DNA from: Hemileia vastatrix | Lineage: Eukaryota > Basidiomycota > Pucciniomycetes > Pucciniales > Zaghouaniaceae | Direction of reading: 5' to 3' | Assembly (NCBI GenBank): GCA_030280995.1 | Contig: JASXTE010000011.1 | Coordinates: forward strand, 25,073,817 to 25,137,816 | Length of the DNA: 64,000 bases | In this document: positions 55,602 through 64,000 of the stretch, piece by piece | How positions within the stretch are numbered: position 1 is the first letter of the stretch | How the letters are laid out: each line of letters opens with the position of its first letter | Translations under genes and position numbers: made by a program | The notes under the pieces: generated by a model | What the model saw: only the letters and a program-made list of their open reading frames with translations | What the model was told of the DNA's origin: nothing | Databases searched by the model: none

Positions 55602-56064
55602 TGTAGACAGTTCTAAAGTACTAAGCAGTAGACACAATGTGAGATTGGTTGGTTCTCCTCTTCAATTTCTAAAAATAAGTTCCTGCCACTCTTAATTTTA
55701 AAGACAGCACAATAATGTGTAACACCAATTTTTGATTAGAAAGTTTATAAGATGAGAGATGAGTTTTAGAGATCAGGAAAAACAAGTATTACTATCTGGA
55801 TATTTCTATTCTTAATAAGCGCTAATATCCACAGCTACTCCCTCTTGAAGTGCTCTCTTTGAATATGCCTTATTATAGCAATAAAATAACTCTAATAATA
55901 GTTAATCCTACTAAATCTATATATTCTCTCTATGTTGCGCTCATTCACTATGCTATATGAAATACACACACAGATGCAAAAATGATAAAAGACTCATAAA
56001 ATATCTCTAATTTACTATTCTATATCTCTCTATATATTCTACTTACAAAAAAAGACTCCCTATC
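55602..56064 (-). repeat. Element B 5' LTR, R-U5 part only
   Basis: Matches 36081-36543 over its full 463 bp with few changes and stops at ccctatc. U3, with its TATA box, is absent. The next bases caccacggg look like a CACTA terminus, so U3 may be displaced beyond the window by that insertion. Confidence 0.85.
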
Positions 56065-56110
56065 ACCACGGGAAATCTAAGGGTGAATTGCTAGCAATCC
56101 CCTCTCTTGA
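56064..56110 (+). mobile_element. CACTA-like terminus
   Basis: caccacgggaaatctaaggg then tgaattgctagcaatcccc parallels CACCACACAATAGGGGGG and ttgctagtgagtcc of the CACTA MITEs, including the palindromic gctagc core. It starts exactly where the element B LTR breaks off (preceded by tat). The other terminus was not found before 64000. Confidence 0.55.
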
Positions 56111-56639
56111 AATTTAGAGTGTCCCTTAATTATGCCAGGTTTATGAATACTTTATAAACATAAGTAAATTGGAGTTAGATTTACATTTATTCTCAGATTG
56201 ATTATAGACAGAATATCAACTGATTCCAAATTATGCACAAGTTGATCCTCCAGAACTTGATTTTGGTCCTCTGTTGAGCACAAATTGATCTAACCTAAGC
56301 TTATGTATATATAATAATTCAGGATACTTGCTCTATTAAATTTGATAATAAAACAAAATATTGATGAATTTATATAAAAAAAATTATTATGCAAGATATT
56401 AAATTATAAATTTAGGCATCATAGGAGGGCACTTAATATAACTTAATTATACTATGTGACACCTTAATACTGTATCATGCAGTTTAAAAAATTTAAAACA
56501 AAATGTGTCATGATGGGCAATGAAATTGCTTGGAAAGACACTTTCAAAATTAATACTGACCATAATACACGAGTATGAAACCTTGGCATCTATCCAATAA
56601 AAAATTTTCCTTCTGATAAATGGATTTTTCTCAGTTACT

Positions 56640-57660
56640 CCCTGCTAAAAAGTGTCCTTGTGAGGTTTGTCTGACCTTCAGGGGAGTAATTGGGCCACAT
56701 CAAACTACTTCTATTTCCATGATTGACCAAAAAATAATCCTCATTTCCATCTAAAGAGTTGATCTCATCTGACTGTGGCTGATCAAAGGGGTCCACCACA
56801 AGTTTAGCCAAAATTTTTGTGAACACTTTTTTTATGGATAGTGACTAACTGGTGCTTTCCAAAATTGTCCACATGAAGTTAGGCTAAACTTCAGGAGGAT
56901 AAATTTATTATGAATACCAAATTAACTGAAGAATACTTTTGCCCTAGCTACTCTGCATCATAAAACTGTCCAACTGAGGTTTAGCCATAATTCAGGTAGA
57001 CACTTTTGGAAAGGCACAGTCTGATAGGTTTAATATCAATATATGGCAATAAGTATCAGATTTTATCAACATGGAACTAGAATTAATTTAATATGGCCAA
57101 AGTTTCCACCTGAAGTTTAGCCAAAATACAGGTGGAAGTTTTTATGAGGATTACTTGATGAAATGAAGAAGACTTGCAATTACTTTCCATCATAAAATTT
57201 TCAAACTTAAGTTTATCAAAAATTGTGGTGACACTTTTGCCAGATCCAGTCATATGGGATCAACTCTCTATATGGCAATGAGAATCAATTTTTAGTCAAT
57301 CATGGCATTAGAAGTAATTTGATATGAACAAACTTTCCACCTGATTTTTGGCCAAAAATAAGTTGGAAATGTTTATGAGGAATACTAGATTAACTAAAGA
57401 AGACTTGCACCCTACTACTGTCCATCATAAAAGTTTACACCAGAAGAATTCTCAAACTTGTGGTTGACACCTTTGGCCTGGTCCAGCCATATGGGATCAA
57501 TTCTCCATATGGAAATGACGATTTAATTTGGTCAATCATGGTACTAGAAGTAATTTGATATAGACAAAGTGTCCAACTAAATATTGGAAAAAAATCAGTT
57601 GAAAACTTCATTTAGTTTTTCAAAAAATCAAATTAAGTACAATTTTATTCCTGATGATGC
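56640..57660. repeat. Short-unit part of the hairpin array (~235-bp units)
   Basis: The landmark cataaaa followed by a gtcc-aact-type motif recurs at about 56959, 57190 and 57426 (231 and 236 bp apart), with an earlier relative at 56647. Units contain ccctagctactct, atatggcaatga and a second motif ttccacctgaagtttagcc with a downstream inverse (acaggtggaag). The 370-bp AT-rich part of the later units is missing here. Palindromes are degenerate. Confidence 0.7.
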
Positions 57661-60600
57661 CCATTTTATCCAACACCTCTTCTGAGCCTTGAAAGTAGGC
57701 ATTTAGCTTGAATTTTTAATTTCATATAAAATCCCTTTTATTCAAACTATTTCTTTTTATCCCTTTTTTCTTTTAGATATCAATTAATTTTATGTAAAAC
57801 AAATTATTTTCATAATTTTCTACCTGTATTTAATAAAATTATTAAAGGTTTAACATCACCCTGTAAGCATTTGGCACATGTTTTTTTGCTATACTAATAA
57901 AAATAATAATATACTGGTAACAAAAAATTGATCATATGATAAAATATTAATAAAACAGAAAGATCAAATACCAGTGGATATGTTTTAAAAAAATACAAGT
58001 TGCACTGAAGAAGAGCTTCACCCTAGATACTCAAAATCAAAAAATTGTCCAGCACAAGTTCTGCCAAACTTGTGCTGGACACTTTTGGTCAGGTGCAGTC
58101 ATATGAGATCAATTCTTGCTATGGCAATGAAAAAAATTATTTGATAAAAAACTTCACTAGAAGTAGTTTTACATAACCAAATTTTCTACCTATAGTTCAT
58201 CCAAACCACAGGTGCACAATTTTTTATCTTTAGAAAACAGTCAATTTAGTACAATTTATCCCTGACGGCTCTCATTTGCTTCAACACCTCTACTGGCCTT
58301 TGATAGTAGGAATATTACTTGGATTTCTTTTTTCATATTTGATTCCTTAAAATTAATTTTTATTCCTAATATAGCTTTTGGATATCAATTAATAATTTTT
58401 AAAATAAACTGTTTTCATATTTTTATACATTTATTTAATAATATTATAAATGGCATAACATCACCTGGTATGCATTTGGCACATGAGTTTTTTCTATACT
58501 TATAGAATTAATAATATAATGGAAACCAAAAATTAATCAAATGATATTTATGAGTGAGGAACAAAAATAAAATACCAGTAGACATGTTTGTAAGAAAAAC
58601 TAGATGAAATGAAGAAAAATTCTACCCTAGCTACTCTCCATCATAAAAGTGTCCAGCACAAGTTTGGCCAAACTTGTGCTGGACACTTATGGTCAGGTGA
58701 AGTCAGATGGGAGCAATTCTCTCTATGCAAATGAAGATAAATTTTTGATAAAAAATTACACTAGAAGTAGTTTGATATGGAAAAATTTTCATGCTGAAGT
58801 TTTGGTAAAGCTCAAGTGGATTTTTCTTTATTTTTACAAAAAAGAAAATTTAGTGCAAGTTTAGCCCTGATTGCGCTAATTTGATTCAACATCTCTTTTT
58901 TCTGTTTATGGAAGGAATTTAACTTGGATTTTAATTTTCATCTTTGATTTCTTTTATTTTACTTTATTCCTCTCATATTGCTTTTGGATAGAAGTTTATA
59001 TTTTGTAAAATAAATCATTTTCATATTTTTCTACCTTTATTTAATAATATTTTAAAAGGTGTAACATCACCAAGTATTCATTTGGCACACAAGTTTTTGC
59101 TATACTGATAATATTAATAATATAATGGTGACAAAAAATTAATCAATTGATAAATATGAGTGAGGCACAAAGATTTAATAACAGTGGATATGTTTATAAG
59201 AAATTCCAGATGATTTAAAATGACTTGCACCCTGGCTACTCTCCATGATAAAAGTGTCCAGCACAAGTTTGGCCAAACTTGTGCTGGAAACTTTTAGTTG
59301 AATGCTGTCAGATGCAATCAATTCTTTTTATGGAAAAGAGACTTAATGATCACTCCATCATTGCACTGAAAGTAGTTTATATGGAAAAATTGTCCCCCTG
59401 AAGTTTGTCCAAACCTAAGGTAGATAATTTTTTACTTTGGTAAAAAGTAAATTTGATCCATGTTAATCTATGATTGTGCCCATTTTTTCTTAAGCCTCTA
59501 CTGGCTCATGATAGCAGAAATTATACTTAATATCTTTATTTCATGTTTGATCTCTTTAATTTTAATTTTACCCTTTTATTTATCCTTTAGCTTTTGAATA
59601 TCAATTTTATTTTTGTAAAACTGATAACTTTCACCTTTTTTCATTTATTATATAATATTATTAAAGTTGTAAAATCACACAGTGTACATTCAGTACAAAT
59701 TTTTTTTCTATACTAAAAACATTAATAATATAATAGTGACTAAAAAATAATCAAATAATAAATATGGATGACACAGAAAGATCAAATACCCATAGACATT
59801 TTTAAAATGAATATAAGATTAATTGAAGAAGACTTGCACCCTAGATACTCTCCATCATAAAAGTGTCCAGCAAAAGTTCAGCTGAGCTTGTGCTGGACAC
59901 TTTTGGTTGCATGCAGTCAGATGGGATAAATTTACTCAATGGAAGTTAAAATGAATTTTAGCTCAATCATTGCACAAAAATTAGTTTTATACTGCTATAC
60001 TTTCCTCCTGATTTTTTTGAAAACCTCAGGTGGACACTTTTATTAATTAAAAAAAAATGAAAATATATTCCAAATCTAGAACTGGTGGTGCAATTTTGGT
60101 CTGAAAACTCAAATTTTCTTTAATGGCAGAAATTTTATTTGAATGTTTAATTTTATATTTAATCACTTTTATTTTACTTTTTTATTTCTCTTTTTGCTTT
60201 CAAATATCAATTTATTTATTGTAAAACTAATACTTTTCATATTTTTTTACTTTTATTTAATAAGATTATTAAAGATGTAGCATCTACCAGTATGCATTTG
60301 GCTTATAATTTTTTTCAATACTAATAACATTAATAGTATAATGGTGAAAAACAATGAATCAAATGATAAATATGAATGACACACAAAGATCATATACAAG
60401 TGGATTTGTTTATAAGGAATACCTGATGAACTGAAGAAGACCTGCACCCTAGATACTCACCATCATATAAGTGTCCAGCATAAGTTCAGCTGAACTTGTG
60501 CTGGACACTTTTGGTTGCATGCAGTCAGATGGGATAAACTAACTCTATGGAAATGAAAATGACATTTTGCTCAATCATTGTACAATAAGTAGTTTGATAT

Positions 60601-61142
60601 TGTCAAAATGTCCTCCTTATGATTGTTCAAAGCTCATCACGACACTTTCTTTGGTTTAACAAAAAAAAAAAATATAGTCCAAGTTTAGCCCTGGTGGTGT
60701 ACATTTGATCTAAAACCTCTACTTGTTATTGATAGTGGGAATTTTCCTTAGATTTTTTTTATTATTTTATCCCTTTTATTTTACTTTTTTATTGCTCATA
60801 TTGCTTTGGATACCAATTTTTAATTTTTAAAATAAATAATTTTCATACTCTTATACCTTTATTTAATAATATATGATTAAAGGTGGAACACCACCTGGTA
60901 TGCATTTTTCACACAAGTTATTACTATAGTAATAACATTAATAAAATAATGATGACAAAAAATTAATCAAATGGTAAATTTAAATGACACAGAAAGATCA
61001 AATACCAGTGGAAATTTTTATAAGAAATCCCTTTTGAGTTAAAGAAGATTTGCTGTATGCCTACTCTCAATTATAAAAGTGTCCAGCACAAGTTCAGACG
61101 AACTTGTGCTGGACACTTTTGGTTGCATGAAGTCATATGAGA

Positions 61143-62279
61143 TAAATTGTCAGCCAGGCTATTCCAGGAGTCCAGTAAATGATATGTTACTTATAAAACC
61201 TGAAAGAGTGGGTAAGAATTGTATTTAATGAATATAAATTAATATTTTATTGCATAATAAAATTATATAAGTATTTTATTATATACAAGTGTTATATTAA
61301 TTTTATTGGTTATATAAATTTTTATATACATTTAAATTGAACATAATATAATATATTCTACAAATAATGGCGCATTTTTATGTATTTAATAATTATAAAT
61401 TTATATTTAATTAATTGAAAAACATATATTATAATTATAAGTGTAAAATTGACTTATAATATATTTAAATTAATTATTTAAATTTATATATTAAATAACA
61501 CCTTTCATATAATACTAAACAATAATTAATGACGCTTCCTTTGACCCTTAATTGTGTCAGGAAAAACCAATTAATTAATTTATACTAAATTGAGATTAAT
61601 TAAATGTTTTGTTGCGTCAAAGTATTTTTTGTTTCACTTAAAATATCCTTAAATCAGACTGTACCATCTGTTTGGAATTATTTTTCTCATAGTTCCTATG
61701 TTCCAGTCTTGTTTAGTTATTCACTATTTTTACTTACTGATTTGGGAATTAATGGCGGGAAAATTGGATTCTTAATTGGGGTTTTAATTATTTGTATCAT
61801 ATTTTTCTCTACATTGTTATGTTTCACTTACTCTTTGATATACTTGTTTTATTATATTCTAATTATTGTATTTACAAATATAGTGGCGCTTCAGAGGACC
61901 CATTGCCTATAAAAGGGCCTTGGATAATCCCCTGTAGCTCATCACTTATTATACACTCAACAAATTAAATACAATTTTATATTACGTTTATATTCTTTTT
62001 ATTAGTAATAAAATTCTAATTAAAATTCTATATAACAATTTAAAGGTTGCTTTAAGTCTGATAGTAATTAAAAGTGTTTGCCACGCAGAACCCTTACCTT
62101 AAATAATATTATTATTAATAAAGCCTAAATTTTTGTCATCTCTCAAGTTACTCGCCGTTGTTTTTTCTTTTAAATAAATTAAATAATATATTACAGTTTA
62201 TTTCTTTTATTTTTTCCCTTGTCCTCCTCCTTTTCTCTTCTTTTCCTTACCTTCTTCTAGACGACTGACCGACATAAAT
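61143..62279 (+). mobile_element. Solo LTR, family C, with TSD TAAAT, inside the array
   Basis: LTR 61148-62274 (1127 bp), tgtcagccaggctattcc to cgactgaccgaca, flanked by taaat at 61143-61147 and 62275-62279. Removing it and one flank restores the array unit reading agataaattctctctatgg. TATA box tataaaag at 61908. It is the best copy of the family also seen at 9087 and 63857. Confidence 0.95.
61908..61915 (+). promoter_or_regulatory. TATA box of solo LTR C (second copy)
   Basis: tataaaag within attgcctataaaagggcc, conserved with 9941. Confidence 0.7.
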
Positions 62280-63856
62280 TCTCTCTATGGCAATGAAAAT
62301 GATATTTCACTCAATTATTGAAGTAAAGAATGTTTAATATTGTAAAATTGTCCCCTGGAAGTCTGTCCAAACCTCAACTCAAAATTTGTTAGCTATACAT
62401 AAAAGTAAGTTTAGACCAAGTCTTGACCTAGGGGTCCCCAACTGTCCCAACACCACTTCTGGCTCTTGATAGTAAAATTTTACTTGTATTTTTTATTTTG
62501 TATTTGATCCCATTTATTTTCATTTTACTTTTCTATTACTATTTTTAATTTTAAATATCAATTTATTTTTTTAAAAACTAAACATATTCATATTTTTTTA
62601 ACTTTATATAATAATATTATTAAAGATGTAACATCACCAATTTCACATTTGGCATGCATGTTTTTGCTATACTAGAAACATTAATAATATATATGGTGAC
62701 AAAAAATTAATTATAAGATAAATATGAATGATAAAAAAAAGTTAAAAAACCAATAGAAATGTGAAAAACAAAAAACTGATGTACTGAGAAACACTTCCAC
62801 CCTAGCTACTCTCCATCATAAAAGTGTCCAGCACAAGTTCGGCCAAACTTGTGCTGGACACTTTTGGTCAGGTGCAGTCAGATGGGATCAATTCTCTCTA
62901 TGGCAATGAAAAAAATTTTTTGATAAGAAAATTCACTAGATGTATTTGATGTAGCTGAATTATCCACCTAGAGTTCATCCAAACCACAGGTACACAATTT
63001 TTTATCTTTAAAAAACAGTCAATTTAGTACAATTTATCCCTGATGGCTCTCATTTGCTTCAACATCTCTACTGGCCTTTGATATTAGGAATAATACTTGG
63101 ATTTATTTTTTCATATTTGATCACTTTAACTTAATTTTTTATTCCTCATATTGCTTTTGGATATCAATTAATAATTTTGAAAATTAATTATTTTAATATT
63201 TTTATACATTTATTTAATAATATTACAAAAGGGGTAACATCACTCAGTATGCATTTGGAACACAATTTTTTGCTATACTTATATAATTAATAATATAATT
63301 AAGACAAAAAATTAATCAAACAATATGTATGAGTGAGGCACAAAGATAAAATACCAGTAGACATGTTTTTAAGAATTATCAGATGAACTGAAAAAAAATT
63401 CTAACCCAGCCACTCTCCATAATAGAAGTGTCCAGCACAAGTTTGGCCGAACTTGTGCTGGACACTTTTGGTCATGTGCAGTCAGATGGGATCAATTCTC
63501 TGTATGGCAACTAAAATTTTTTTTATCAAATTTCAATAGAAGTAGTTTGGTTTAGCTGAATCATCCACCTGCTGTTCTGCCCAATATCAGGTGTATAATT
63601 TTTTATCTTTAAAGAAAAGGTCACTTATTACAATTAAGCCCTGATGGCTCCCATTTGCTTTAACACCTCTACTGGCTCTTGATAGCTTGAATTTTACTAG
63701 TATTTTTTTCATATTTGAACTCTTTGACTTTTATTTTACTCTTTTATTCCTTTTTTTACTTTTAAATTTCTATTTAATTTTTGTAAAACTAATCTTTTCC
63801 ATATTTATTTACGTCTATTTTAAAAAATTATTGAAGGTATAACTTCACATGGTATG

Positions 63857-64000
63857 TGTCAGCCAGGCTGTACCAGGAGCCCAGTAAAACTTATGTTAAG
63901 TCATTGGACCTGAACGAGGGCAAAAATTTATGCTTTTTATGTATATAAATTAATATTTTATTGCATAATAAAATTAAGTACAAATTACCTTATTAAATAA
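63857..64000 (+). mobile_element. Family C LTR, cut by the window edge
   Basis: tgtcagccaggctgtacc then gagcccagtaaa opens another LTR of family C, inserted into an array unit after ggtatg (other units read ggtatgcatttgg). It could be a solo LTR or the 5' end of a full element. Confidence 0.85.

Larger units (their letters stand above)
36081..56064 (-). mobile_element. Large gypsy element B with antisense cassette and nested element A
   Basis: Minus-strand order from right to left: LTR part (56064-55602), primer binding site, gag, protease, RT/RNase H, integrase, a second partial integrase unit, two antisense (plus-strand) genes, polypurine tract, full LTR (36866-36081). Element A (39014-45881) is inserted inside the second antisense gene. 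The pol region holds two copies of the 3' part in tandem (46910-49140 and 49190-55400), pointing to recombination between two elements. Most reading frames carry C-to-T type nonsense changes. The short word agcgc is conspicuously frequent in B and rare in A, which sets their sequences apart. Confidence 0.82.
58041..63469. repeat. Eight palindromes (arms up to 20 bp)
   Basis: Arms aaaagtgtccagcacaagtt and aacttgtgctggacactttt with a 6-base centre such as cggcca, tggcca or cagctg. Positions: 58041-58086, 58645-58690, 59250-59295, 59859-59904, 60467-60512, 61075-61120, 62820-62865, 63424-63469. The copy at 62820 is perfect over both 20-bp arms; the others have zero to three mismatches per arm. 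Confidence 0.95.
58041..63856. repeat. Tandem array of ~607-bp units, each with a conserved palindrome
   Basis: Eight unit starts at 58041, 58645, 59250, 59859, 60467, 61075, 62820 and 63424: spacings 604, 605, 609, 608, 608, 613 (after removing the LTR insertion and one duplication) and 604. Each unit has the palindrome, tcagatgggatcaattctct, a second weaker hairpin (gtccacctgaagtttgtcc and aaacctcaggtggac type), catttgcttcaacacctcta, an AT-rich run, aacatcacctggtatgcatt and ccctagctactctccatc. Outside the palindromes, units differ by many substitutions and indels. No coding frame is conserved between units. Confidence 0.92.

Overview
The window is an AT-rich, transposon-saturated stretch of a fungal nuclear genome, most likely a basidiomycete and probably a rust fungus (Pucciniales). 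The evidence is one host gene of the basidiomycete DUF6534 membrane-protein type with twelve exons and eleven short introns, Ty3/gypsy and Ty1/copia retroelements that resemble (from memory) those of rusts, a LINE with RNase H, Tc1/mariner and CACTA DNA transposons and several MITE families. No rRNA, tRNA, CRISPR or bacterial feature was seen. The species assignment is inference.

Layout. 1-5.6 kb: a gypsy RT/RNase H remnant, a LINE, and a minus-strand gag remnant with its leader of paired repeats. 5.6-13 kb: AT-rich sequence, two adjoining microsatellites and a solo LTR (family C). 14.0-15.9 kb (minus): the only apparent host gene, a spliced DUF6534-like membrane protein. 16.2-17.1 kb: foldback MITEs with TA target duplications, one split by a LINE fragment that has its own 15-bp target duplication. 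17.6-20.7 kb: copia 5' end and gag remnant, broken by a CACTA MITE and a Tc1 deletion derivative. 20.7-25 kb: AT-rich sequence with an inverted-repeat structure and another MITE. 25.5-30.3 kb: decayed minus-strand copia element. 31.1-34.6 kb: decayed plus-strand copia element split by a solo LTR of family A. 36.1-56.1 kb: a large minus-strand gypsy element (B) containing a complete, nested, plus-strand gypsy-like element (A, 39014-45881). 56.1-64 kb: a hairpin-rich tandem array of about 0.6 kb units, invaded by two family C LTRs.

The most notable content is in elements A and B. Each carries, between its pol (or gag) part and its 3' LTR, two genes on the strand opposite to gag-pol. All four encode the same architecture: an N-terminal six-cysteine cluster of Zn(II)2Cys6 type, with the lysine-rich half placed second, then a Ser/Pro-rich middle, then a short helical C-terminal region. 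At least three of them have canonical introns. Element A has lost pol but kept both antisense genes. This looks like an accessory two-gene cassette of putative DNA-binding proteins carried antisense by an LTR retrotransposon lineage. The copies here are damaged by nonsense changes, frameshifts and a nested insertion, so the inference rests on shared architecture rather than on intact genes.

The second notable structure is the 56-64 kb array, where a 40-46 bp near-perfect palindrome recurs every 604-613 bp and is better preserved than the sequence around it. It begins at a CACTA-like terminus at 56064, so it may be the subterminal region of a large CACTA transposon.
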